Positions 36,020 through 48,000 of a stretch of DNA of 64,000 nucleotides are shown here, one piece after another. The DNA is from Hirsutella rhossiliensis. Taxonomy: Eukaryota > Ascomycota > Sordariomycetes > Hypocreales > Ophiocordycipitaceae. The DNA is taken from contig NW_025408669.1 in assembly GCF_020360975.1 (NCBI RefSeq), positions 4,898,001-4,962,000 on the forward strand, given 5' to 3'. Positions within the stretch are counted from its first letter, which is position 1. Each line of letters starts with the position of its first letter. Both the position numbers and the translations under genes were made by a program. The notes under the pieces were generated by a model. That model was not told where the DNA came from. It saw only the letters and a program-made list of their open reading frames with translations, and did not search any database.

Positions 36020-36614
36020 TATACTTTAAGACTTTCTTACCTAACTTAAGGCCTACTATTAGTTTTACTTTACTAAACTCTTAGACCTAGTTAAAAAGGT
36101 ACTTTATATAGGAAATTATTTATTTAAAATAGTACTTACTTAGTTTAAACTTATTATAAAGGACTTTCTTAATAACTAACTAGCGTAATAAGATAATAAG
36201 ATAGATAAAGTCTTTACTAGTTTCTAAGGATTTAAAGAAGCTATTATAAAGGTATTTAAAATAACTAATAAGGAATAAAAAGCTAAATAGAAACTTTAAG
36301 AACTTTAATAAAGGATCTTAGTATTAGATTATACTATAAAGTTCTATTAAGTTACCTTAAAGCTTAATTAAAATAACGAACCCTTTATATTATAATTATA
36401 TAATAAGCTTAAAGAAGAAGTTAAGGATAAGCTCTATAATAAAAATCAACTTAATAACCTCTTAGACTATATTACTATAGTAGTATAAATTAATAATAGA
36501 TAGTATATATAATACTAAGAAAAGAAATAAGGAAGAGGAAAGTAAAGCCCTTTTTATAAAAATAACTTTAACCGATATATTAAATATAAAAAGAAGCGCG
36601 AAACTCTTATTACC

Positions 36615-36800
36615 TATAAGAGTCTTTAACTATTATAGGTTATAGGCTTAGGCTATAGCCTAAGCTATATAGTTATATATAGAGGGCCGGATCTTATATA
36701 TATATATATAAGCTAGCCGCGTATAAGAGAGCTTTATATAGCTTATTAATATTATTTTATAGATAGTACCTACGCTTATACCTCTACTTACTTTATAATA
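36615..36800 (+). repeat. 5' LTR of B2 (186 bp)
   Basis: Starts TATAAGAGTC and ends CTTTATAATA; contains an alternating TA run. Preceded by TTACC at 36610-36614. Confidence 0.9.
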
Positions 36801-39800
36801 GTATAAGCTATTAACTAATAGATCTAATAAATATCTCTTTAAAGAGGGCGCCTCCCCCTTAAGGAAGTACTCCGCCCCTCCTTAGATAGATAGGAAGTAT
36901 CGTAGCTATCTTAAAAGCGATTAAAAGCGCGACGGCTAGTAAGAAGGATAAGGTTCTTACTATACTAAGGGAGCCGTCTATAAGACTAGCTCTAACCCCT
37001 ATAGCCTCTATAACGCCGGTTACGGCGGCGATACTACTAACGTAGAAGCCGCTCCCTTAGCTAACTTAAGATAGTAAGCTAGAGTCCTTTTACTTCTTCC
37101 TTAGCTAGCTATAAATAAAGTTTATAACTAACGAGAAATAAGGCCTAAATAGCTATTATAATATAGCGTAATATTCGCTCCTCTATATACTACTAGAGCC
37201 TTAAATATAGTAGATCTTTAGATTCTAAGATAAGGGCGGCCTTAAGGGTAAACGCGACCTATAAGACTTCTTTTAATACCTTATATATACGTTCGGTAAT
37301 ATATAAGAGCGGGAGAAAGTATAAGATAAGCTATAGACTCTTAAGTAGAAAGATAGATAAACCTTTAGCGAATTCCTTTTTAATTTTAAAGAGACACTCT
37401 TATAAGTAGTAAGGACTATAGTATAAGAAGATAGCGCGAAGCTTATATAGCTATAGAATTCGATTATACTAGCCCTATAAGAGCTACTTATCCCTATAAT
37501 TATACTTACTAACTATAGCGAGTATATAAGCCGGTTAATAAAGGTAGCTTAGGGCTATAAATAAACGCTATGTTTTTAGAAGCTTTATAAGTATATAATA
37601 TATAGCGGCGACGGGATTACCGCCCCTCTATAAGATAAATAACTAGCTATCGATATAAATAAGGATACCTTAATATCGGCTACCTATATAGACCGGGCTA
37701 AATATAATAAGAAGACGCCGTCGACTACCTCTTATACCGCCCTATACTTTAAGTAGTAGGCGAAGTAGGTAATAAGTAAGGAAATTAAGAAGAGGAAGGC
37801 TAACGGCCGCTACTTACGTTATAGAGTATCTATATACTTTATATTAAAATACCCCTTTCTTTTAGCTAAGCAGCCTATAGCGGTTTAAGTAGTAAAGATA
37901 GAACCGCTCCTCGCCTTAGACGATAAGGAGGACTCTGCCCCCTTAGGCCTAGAGGAAAAAGAGTAGCTCTAGAGTAAAGATAGGCTCTAGAGCCCTAATT
38001 ATTAATACTAGTAAAGGAGAAGGAGGAATTATCCGCCTATATAGAAGAGGAGCCTACTTTAATATAGGTTATAATTAATAACTCCTTACCTATTACTACC
38101 CTTATAAATAAGGGCTACTAGTACTATATTATAGTTAATAAGGCGCTTACGCGAGAGATATAAGTACTAGTAAAAAAGATCGCCTTAAAGTAAGTAAAGG
38201 GCGCCTTAAGCGTAATAAAGAGTATAGTAATTAAGGGTATTATATAGCTAGCTATAAAGGTCGACGGTTACTATAAGCTTATCGTAGCCTATATAATCCC
38301 TTAACTAGAATTTCCCTTAATTCTTAAGAAACCCTAGTTATTATATATAGAGTTATACTTAGTTCTATATTAAAGAAAGCTATAGTTTAGGCCTATATAA
38401 CGGTAGGTCCGCTATAACGATAGTTCTATAAGTATAGGACTAAGCGTATAAGCTTTATACTTAGTATAAGAAGTCCTTACCTCTATCTTTATAGGAACTA
38501 TATAATAGGTAGAGCGGAGGTAAGGCTAGGTAGCGGCTAACGTAGCGGTTTATATAGTTAGCTTAGCGGATATTAATAAGGCCCTCTAAATAAAGAAGCT
38601 AAAGTCGCCCTTTAAGCTATAGTAGTAGATACTAGAGCGCTTTTACGACCTCCTACTACTATTTAAGTCCTAAGAAGTAAATAAGCTTAACTTATATAAG
38701 CTAAGGGTAGACTATAGGATCGTACTCTATACTAATAAAAAGGGGTAGGAACTACTTATACCGTTTAGACCGCTATATAATATATTATACGTAGAGCTAT
38801 TAGTACTAAAGAAGATACTAAGGGACCTCTTAAATAAGGGTTTTATTTAAGTAAGTAGCTTTAAAGTAAGAGCGCTAGTCCTATTTATATATAAACTAAG
38901 GGGTAAGATATAGTTCTATTACGACTATAGGGCTTTAAATATAATTATAAGGCTAGACCGCTACCCCTTACCCTTAATCTTAGATATACTCTATAACCTT
39001 TTAAAGGTAAAGTAGTTTATAAAGCTAAATATAAAATAAGCGTTCTATAAGGTATAGATCTTAGAGGGTAATAAGTAAAAGATAGCGTTCTATATATACT
39101 ATAGCTTATTTAAGTAGCTTATAACGCCTTTTAGCCTTTTAAAAGCGCTAGCTACCTTCTAGCATTATATTAATAATATACTATAGGACTTCCTCGATAA
39201 GTTCGCCTTTATATATATAGATAATATCCTTATTTATATAAGCGGCTCCTATAAAGACTATATATAGAAAGTATAAAGGGTCTTAGAGCGCCTTTAACTT
39301 TATAAGCTCTACCTTAACCTAGATAAGTACGAATTTAGGGTTAAGAGGGTTAAGTACCTAAGCTTTATTATTTATATAGGCGTAGGTATATAAGCGGATC
39401 CCGTAAAGATCTAGGCGATCTAAGACTAAGCGGCCCTAACTACGTAAATAGGTATATAGAGCTTCCTTAGGTTCGCGAACTATTATAGGATATTTATTAA
39501 GGACTTCTCCTATATTATAAGTCCCTTAAACGAGATTACTAGGTAATAGACCGCTTTTCGTTAGGGGCCTATATAGGAAGGAGCGTTCTATATACTTAAG
39601 GACTTATTTTCGCGGGCCTTAGTATTACTTTAGTAAGACTTCGACTAGTTTATATTAGTTAAAGCGGACTATAGCGGCTAGGTACTTAAAGGAACGCTCT
39701 CTTAGGAAGTAAATAAGCAGAAGTAACTAATAGCGTTCTACTCTTATAAGCTAACCTTAGTAGAGCGGAATTACGCTATTTATAATAAAGAAATACTAGC

Positions 39801-41924
39801 GATTATTAGCTACCTTAAGTAATAGTAAGCGGAGCTCTAAAGCTATAAGAGCTTTAAGATTCTTATAGACTATAAGAATCTTAAGTACTTTATAACCTAC
39901 TAGTACCTCTTAGAATAGTAAGCCCGCTAAGTAAAGTATCTCTTACGCTTTAACTTCTCGATTAAGTACTAGCTAAGGCGGGACTCTATAGTCTTAAATA
40001 CGCTTTCCTAAAAGGATTAAGACTAGCTAATAGGAGTAGATATTAAGGCCTAGGATCTATAGCTTATCTTATAAGAAGCGCTATAGACTTATATAGGAGC
40101 TTCCTTAGTAAAGGAAGGCGTAGCGCTAACGGATAAGCCTTCCCCTATACCTTTACCTTAGCCCGGCGAGGAGGGATAGACTAGCCTAGGGGCGCGTGCG
40201 GCGCGGGTATTCTAAGATAAGGTCCTCTAGCGCTTATAGGATAGGATATTATCTCTAGACCGTACCTATAAGAGCGTGCGCCGCGCTATTAAGTCCGGCG
40301 CTCGACGCCTTAATCTAAAGCTAAAGCTAAAGGTATAAGTAGCTAACTATTATATCGACCTATAAGGGCATCTACGTTAGCGGGGGAGACTATAGGTACC
40401 GGGCGCGCTATATACTATAGAAGCTAGGGAGAAGGATAGACCGCTAAAGCTAAATAAATAAAACGAGCTCCGAAGGAAGCTAGTTTAGCTCGTCTATAAC
40501 TCTAGTATTATAAGCTACCTAGGTAAGTAAAGTATAGTAGTAGGCCTTATAAGGGATTTCTACTAGCCCTTCCTATAGTACTATATTCGCTACTTCCTTT
40601 ATAACTATAATATCTATAGCTATACTAAGATTTAAAGGGTATAGCTTAATAGGCTACTTAAGTAGCTTTTAGTACCTAACTAGTTCTATATATATATATA
40701 AATAGACTTTATAACGGACCTCTTACTTATAAAGGGCGGTAACCGCTATATATAGGTAATTAAGGACCGACTTAATAAGTCTATAATATTAAAGCTAATA
40801 CTATTTATAAATATAAAGTCTTATATAAAGCGCTTCCTATAGTACTAAGCCCGCTTATATAGCTAGCTAGCCTCTATTATAAGTAATAAAGGATTAAATT
40901 AAACTAGCCGCTTTTAGTAGTACTTATACTAGCTACTTTAGATTATATAGCTACTTAGTATAATATATTACTTATAAAGTAATAAAGGGCCTAAGAAGGT
41001 TAACTAAGAGGTATAGGCTTACCTATAGACTATTATAGCCTATAACTAAGTAGACTAAAACTATTAGCTCCCCGCGGCCTAACTTATATTAAATAGTAAA
41101 CTATATACCTTTATTAAGATAGCCCCTTTCTTTATAATATATAGCTTTAAACTACCCTTACTAGTTCCTTTTACTATAGATATAGTAATAAAGTAGTATA
41201 GTAATTTATTACTAAAAGGCTATACCTTTATATTTATATAAAAGCTATAAGAGACTATAGATTATTATTAATCCGCGATAGCTACTATAGCGTAAGATTA
41301 AAAGTAGTATACTAATAAGACTAAGGCCTTAGTAAATAGGTTTATAATAAGAGATAAGGTATAGCTAGACCTCTATAACTATAAGTTAGTATAGCTAAAA
41401 AAAAGCTTAACTAGCTATATATAAAGTTTATAATATAAAGGGTTATTAGCCTATAAGTTATAGAGCTTAATAGTCTCTTAATAGGGGTCTATAATAAGAT
41501 TAATATAGACCTCTTTTATAAAGCCTCCTTTAACCTACTACCTAGATAAGAAATAGCGAACGCTTAACTACCTATAATTAAAGTAAAAGGAAAAGATAAG
41601 TTTAAGGTTAAAGAGATATAGGCCGCGCGCTAAAAGAAAGTTAGTAAGGGGAAACGCTAAAAGGTCCTTATTAAGTAGCGCGGGTATCTTAACCTTATAT
41701 AAGAACCTATATATAAGTTTATAAGAACTATAGCCCTCGATAAGTTTAAAGCCTTATTTAAAATAGTAAATAAGAACGATAAACTAATAGACTATTAATA
41801 GTAGCCTAAGCTAAGACTATAAAGTAAGTAAAGTAAAGTAAGTAGTTATAATAATATAAGCGTAATAATATAAGCGGAGATAAAAATAGCGTTTATTTTA
41901 AGGTAAAGCCTTTAAACTACTTAG

Positions 41925-42947
41925 ACCTACTCCTTATCCTTACTATTATCCTTATCCTTATCCTTATCGTCCTCCTTTACCTTATTAGCGGTAGCGGCGC
42001 TCTTTAAGGCGCTTAGGCGGCCCTCTAAGCCCGCGAGCTAGTTAGCGGTAGCGGCGGCTCTAGGGGCTCTAGGAGCGGGGGGGGCCCGGCTAGTAATAGT
42101 AGCGGGGGCAGCGGCGGGCATAGCTAAGGGGACCGCTAATAAGGCAACGAAAGTAGTATTCCTAGTACTAAGAGAGTTAGTAGTAAAAGTAAAAGAGCTA
42201 AAAAAGAGGAACTTACTTAAGGACGAGGCCTTAGCGCTTAAGGGCATAGAGATTATAGTAAGCGGCGGCGGCGGCGGTAAGGCGCTTCTTAGTAGCCCCC
42301 TATACCTACCTATATACGCCGGCCTTTTAAGCTAACGCTATAGTAAGTAAGATAGGAGGCGCTACCTTATAGGCGCGGCCGGTATACGCGTACTAGTAAT
42401 AACTACCGCTATAGCGGCGCCCGACTTAGTCGGTATAAGGGAGCTCTTATAATACGTACTATATATAGGGGGCCGCGCGGGCGGCTCTAGCCTATACTTA
42501 GCGTTTATACTTTAAGAAGTTAGCGGAAAATAGCTACTACGCTCGCTAAGTAGCGGACCTATAGGGATAGTAGAAGCGGAGGTAGGGGTAAAGGGGCTAG
42601 GCGTTATAGCCGGCGGTAGGGATAGCGTCGTTATATAGAAGGGCGATATAAGGGCGGCTAGCGTAGTAGAGGTAGAGGCGGCGGCGGTAGGCGCGGTCGT
42701 AGGGGCGCGGGTAGGAGTAGCGGTAGCGGCGGAGCTATCGTTAGCCGTACTTAGTATAGCGTCGACGAATAACTTTATATACTCTAAGAAAGAAAAAGTA
42801 AAGGAGGGGGAGGTAGATATATTTATCGCGGAAGTTAGTATTATAAATTATAGCCTCCCGCTCTATAAGGTAAAAAACTTACTAGCTAAAGTTATTATTA
42901 TTAAGGCTATTATTACTATTATAGCTATTACTATAAGTATATATTAA
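41925..42947 (+). pseudogene. Extra 3' open region of B2, unknown function
   Basis: Same region as at 22211-23260 in B1. The plus-strand frame ends at the TAA of 42945-42947 after ITIIAITISIY. It is rich in Ala, Val, Gly and Arg codons and much higher in GC than the rest of the block, with runs of GCGGCGGC, and has few in-frame stops. It lies after integrase and before the 3' LTR. I do not recognise a domain. The start is not determined. Confidence 0.4.
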
Positions 42948-43382
42948 TAAAGCGGCCTATATAGCTAAGAATAAACTAATACCTTAGGTAAAGTAGAACT
43001 TACCTATTACTACTACTACTATAGTTAAAGAAAGAGGAGAAGGAAAGAATAAAAGAAGGGGGGGATACCGCCTTATATACCCTTAGGTAAAGGAGGCTAC
43101 CTAAGGCCGAGGGGACGGGCAACCTAAGGCTTATATAGGTCTAGGCCGGCCGCCGGCTACCTAGGGGCGTATATAATAGGTCGTGCCTTTATTTAAACGG
43201 CTAGCTAGCCGATAAGTATAAAGCCCGGTTCTAGCTACTTAGGCTAATAAGCGCGGGGATAATAGGGCTAGTAGGGCCTATATAATTAACGGGAAAGGGT
43301 AGGGTAGAGCTAGTAGTATAGGCCTAATAGTATAGAAGCTATTAATTAAGTAACGCTATACCGCGCTTAAAAAAGGGTATTA

Positions 43383-43568
43383 TATAAGAGTCTTTAACTA
43401 TTATAGGTTATAGGCTTAGGCTATAGCCTAATCTATATAGTTATATATAGAGGGCCGGATCCTATATATATATATATAGGCTAGCTATATATAAGAGAGC
43501 TCTATATAGCTTATTAATATTATTCTATAAATAGCACCTATACCTATACCTTTACTTACTCTATAATA
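43383..43568 (+). repeat. 3' LTR of B2 (186 bp)
   Basis: Starts TATAAGAGTC, preceded by a purine run AAAAAAGGG that fits a polypurine tract; ends CTCTATAATA before ATATA (43569-43573). Confidence 0.9.
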
Positions 43569-43588
43569 ATATATAAAGTTTAGTATAT

Positions 43589-44058
43589 TATTATAACTAT
43601 AGTTAGCGGGCTATAAGAGAGCTAGCTATATTTATATAATAAAGCGGCTTAGAATAATAGTTAGGATAAGAAGTTACTTAAGCTTAGCTTACTTAGAGCG
43701 TATATAAGCTAAGTAAGCTTTATATAAATAAATTACTACTTAGGAGTATAGCTTATAAGTAAGCTATAGTAAGCTATAAAGGGGATTATAGCTAGGACTA
43801 TAATCTAAGGATAGTCTCTATAAGTATATATAGCTACCTACTTTTACTTCTTTAAATAGATAGCTTAATAGCTTTTAATATAAATCTTTATTACGATTTT
43901 ATTTCTAATTTTAATTACTTAGTTATAGTCTATAGTCTATAACCTCTAACTTATTACTAATATAATATACTTATTATTACTTAGACTACGCCTTATTATA
44001 TCTACTAATATAAACCCTTTTATAGGTTTATCCCTTAAAAATAATACTAGTCGTTATA
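43589..44058 (+). repeat. 5' LTR of A2 (470 bp)
   Basis: Starts TATTATAACTATAG and ends GTCGTTATA. The outer part (GTTAGCGGGCTATAAGAGAGC) is unlike the A1 LTR; the last 160 bp are shared. Confidence 0.9.
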
Positions 44059-44535
44059 TATTAAAAGCTCTTATTTAGTATAATACTATATTACTTTAAG
44101 TAATATTATAACTATTAATATACCTATATAGTAAGCTAGATTAACTAACTTTAAAGCTATTATATCGCCTTAGGATATAATATATAAGATTATTACCCTT
44201 CGATATAAGGTATAGTTACTTAAAAATAAAGGAGGTAACGGATAAGTTAGGGACCTTAAAAAAGTAGTTAAACTAAAATAGCTAAGACTATTTAATAGTA
44301 CTTATAGCACGCTTTAAGACTTTCTTACTTAACTTAAGGCCTACTACTAGTTTTACCTTACTAAACTCTTAGACCTAGTTAAAAAGGTACTCTATATAGG
44401 AAATTATTTATCTAAAATAGTACTTACTTAGTTTAGACCTATTATAAGGGATTTTCTTAATAACTAACTAGTATAATAAGATAACGAGATAGATAAAGTC
44501 TTTACTAGTTTCTAAGGATTTAAAGAAGCTATTAT

Positions 44536-45011
44536 TATCGTAAAGTATAGCCTAATTTTATAGTTCTTAGAGATATCCCTTAGTATAAGGGACCTAGGAA
44601 GCTAAAAAATAGGTTTTAAGGAAGGAGCTAAAAGAAGGTATAAAGAGGAGGGTAGGGGTAAGAGGGGAAGTAGAAGTAGCGATAGCTTCCTATAAAGGTA
44701 GCGAAAGATAAGACGGATATACCGGTAATAGCTAGAAAGGAGGGGAAAAACTAGTAAAAAGCTTAGTAGTCGAAAGGATATTAGTAGCTTCTTTAAGTAG
44801 GATCTTCTTTATTAATCGAGATACTAAACGGGTATAAAGAGGGGCGTTAGATAGAGGAAAGAAGGATAATTAAGGCAATATAATAATTACTCCCCTACTA
44901 TAATTACTGCTCCTATAAGAATTAAATCTCTCTGCCCTACCTATCCGACCCCTTACTTCTAATTTTACCTTTATATATTTTTATATACTTCTTATATCTT
45001 TCTTTACGAGA
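44536..45011 (+). repeat. Solo LTR of copia F inside A2 gag
   Basis: A 476 bp copy from TATCGTAAAG to CTTTACGAGA with TSD ATTAT (44531-44535 and 45012-45016). The empty site GAAGCTATTATAAAGG is present in A1 near 36239. Confidence 0.92.
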
Positions 45012-48000
45012 ATTATAAAGGTATTTAAAATAACTAATAAGGAATAAGAAGCTAAATAGAAACTTTAAGAACTTTAATAAAGGATCTTAGTATTAAATTA
45101 TACTATAAAGTTCCGTTAAGTTACTTTAAAGCTTAATTAAGATAATAAACCTCTTATATTACGATTTTATAATAAGCTTAAAGAAGAAGTTAAGGACGAG
45201 CTTTATAAGGAAAATCGACTTAATAACCTCTTAGATTATATTACTATAGTAGTACGAATTAATAATAGATAGTATATATAATACTAAGAAAAGAAATAAA
45301 AAAGAGGAAACTAAAACCCTTTTTATAAGAATAACTTTAACTAATACGCTAACTATAAAAAGAAGCGCGAAACTCTTATTACCTATACTTATATAACTAA
45401 CCTAAGTAAGATAAACCTAAATATAATATAAAAAAGTAAAGGAAAGTATTTTAATTATAGGAAACTTAGATATTACTTTAAAGAATATAGATAACTTTAT
45501 AAAGAGAAGAAAACCTACTAAGTACTAGCCGTAAAAGGTAAGAAATACTTAAACGCTATTAATAGATAAGAACTAAAGTATAAACTCCTTAGTTAGACTA
45601 TATACTATAACGACGAATATATAGTATACTTAAGTAATAAGAATAATACTAAATAGTTTTTATAGCTACTAAGGAAAACCCTTATAATAATATAGTAAAG
45701 GGATCTTAAAATATAGAAATAAGTTAAATTTATAAAACTAAAATACCTTTATCTTAAAAGAGTCTTTTAAGACTAGATTAAAAAGAATAGTAAATAATTT
45801 TAAGAAGATATATAAAATAAAAATTAAGAATAATAATAAGTAGTTTATAAATAATATAATAAAGAAGATATAGATATAGCCCTTATACTTATAAAACTTA
45901 GATAGTAACCTAAAAAGGAATAATAAAGTATCGATAATATAAGCTTTAAAAAATAAGAAATACTTAAAGAAATAAAAGATAAGAACGAACTTATACTACT
46001 ACCCTTACTATTAAAGGAAAATACTATAATTAAAGAACACGCTTTATACTTTAAAGAACTTAAAGAAATACTTAAAATTAAAACTTAATAAATACCTTAA
46101 ATTCTTATAGAAAACTAATAAGCTATACTAATTTAATATTAACTAGTACTATATAAAGGAGACTACGCTATAGCTATTACTATAGTTAATACCTTTATAG
46201 CTTTATAATAAGAATAGTAACTATAAGGAGAATTTAAAGATAATCTATAAATACTAGTACTTATAAGTACTATAAGTATATTTTATAGATATTATACGTT
46301 TACCTAGATTATATAATATACTTTTAGATAAAAGCACGATATAACGCCTTCTTAGTTAGGTTTAAAGGATAAGTACTTTTAAAACCCTACTTAAGTATAA
46401 AACTAAACTACTAGAAAATCGATTAACGCTACTTAAACGACTAAGTTATATTATTAAAACCTAATTATAGTACGCTACTTAAATACCGCGATAACTATAG
46501 TCTATTAATAAGATATCTTTTAAAGATATATAAAATCTAAAAATACGCTAAAATAAAAGAATAGTATAACGCTACTCGCTTTAAGATATCTAAACCCTTA
46601 ATCTTTTAAAGACTTATATAATAAGTTAAATATAATAAAGAAGATTATAATAAATATATATACCTAAACTATAGAGTTTATAAATATAAAAAAGTATAAG
46701 TATAGTATAAATAATATAATAGTATACTAAAAGATTATTAGTAATATATATAAAAGCTATAAGCTATATTTAACTAAGAAAGAATTAATATAGAAATACT
46801 ATATAAAAAATAAAAAGACGCTAAACGAAAACTTAACTTTTAGTATAAAAATAAATAAAATTATAAAGTATAGTATATAATTAACTATAAAGTAATATAA
46901 TATAAATAATATAGTATTAAGAAATAAGAAATCTTTAATTAGCTATAAAAAATTAGTCTCTTAAGCCTTAATATAATACTATATAATAAAAATATAAAGA
47001 AATAATATTAATAATAAATTAAAGAAGAATACCTAAATAAAATAAATAAGGACTAATAAAAAATAAGGTATATTATCTATAAAAGGGCTATAAACTAGTA
47101 CGATATAATAAGATCTAAGGACCTTATATATAGTAATAGTAAGCTATAGCGACTAAATAGTATTAGATATTTAAATTATAGGATATTATATATATATACT
47201 TTTAGACTATAGCGCGATAGGTAATTACGTTTTACTTAGAGTTATTAATCGTTACTAACTTATATAGAGATATAAGAAAGATATATATAAACTTATAAAT
47301 ATCGAAGGAAAAGCCTTTAACTATAATAATAGAATTATTAATATAGAGATTAATTACCTTAATATTAATATCTAGGGCTATAATAAATAAGTTAACTTTA
47401 ATATTATAAATATTAAAGAATATAACCTTATACTAAGGCTTTTATAGCTATAAGAGAGTAACCTACTAATTAACTAGATAACTAGCTAGCTACGTTAAAA
47501 TAAAGATATAAGTTTCTAGGACTAGTAGATTTAAAAGAAAGTAAAATTTTACGATAATTTAGCTATTAAATAAGATAAAAAGGATAACTATTTAAGTAAA
47601 TTATTATAGGCTTTAGCAATATAAACGAAAATAATAACTAAACTAATAGATATAATAAAATCGACTAATAAGACCTATATACGAACTAATATAGCTATAT
47701 AACTTAGTATCTAATATAAATAAAATAAAGGATATAATATAAAGATTTAAAGAGTTATTACTACTCTAAGGAAAGACCTTAAATAAATTAATAAAGAGCT
47801 TAAGTTAAGAGAAACTAGCTCTTAAAAAAGAGAATAAAGCTTATAAGATAGAATAAAGAATATCCCTTAAGAATACTAAAGATATAATAAACTTTTTAAA
47901 GAAGAACTTAAGATAAGGTTATAAAAATATAGCTAATAGGACTACGAAATTTATCTTAAGGATAAAATAACACTAACGTTTTATAAGATCTATAACTTGA

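Larger units (their letters stand above)
29118..36614. other. Segment inferred to be inverted between B1 and B2
   Basis: The segment lies between the inverted elements B1 and B2. Turning it round pairs three sets of target duplications: ATTAG at 34584-34588 with CTAAT at 14563-14567; TTACC at 36610-36614 with GGTAA at 21585-21589; and TATAT at 29118-29122 with ATATA at 43569-43573. It also joins the A1 gag (ending ...CTTATTACC) to the continuation TACGCTTATATAAC in the order seen intact in A2 at 45370-45400. True crossover points must lie within B1 and B2. Confidence 0.8.
34584..36614 (+). mobile_element. Gypsy element A1, 5' part (5' LTR and gag)
   Basis: TSD ATTAG (34584-34588), 5' LTR (34589-35072), then gag leader and gag, colinear with 44059-45382 of A2. 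It ends with ...GCGCGAAACTCTTATTACC at 36614, where B2 begins. A C-family LTR (35323-36019) interrupts it. The rest of A1 is at 14568-21589 on the other strand. All coding sequence is broken by RIP stops. Confidence 0.88.
36615..43568 (+). mobile_element. Gypsy element B2 (6954 bp)
   Basis: Complete Ty3/gypsy element on the plus strand with 186 bp LTRs. Through RIP stops I read gag at about 36850-37700, RT at about 38850-39300 with IYIDN at 39214-39230 in place of IYIDD, RNase H at about 39600-39950, and integrase at about 40650-41300 (DFITDLLLIKGGNRYI, then ASIISNKGLN, then AAW/L-ILNSKLYTF-like segment). A GC-rich extra 3' region follows (41.93-42.95 kb). Flanks are TTACC on the left and ATATA on the right, which do not match each other but match those of B1 crosswise. 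Confidence 0.93.

Noticed and set aside
42038..42247. Minus-strand 69-codon ORF in B2
   Set aside because: Lies antisense to the lower-stop frame of the B 3' region and is not kept as the likely product.
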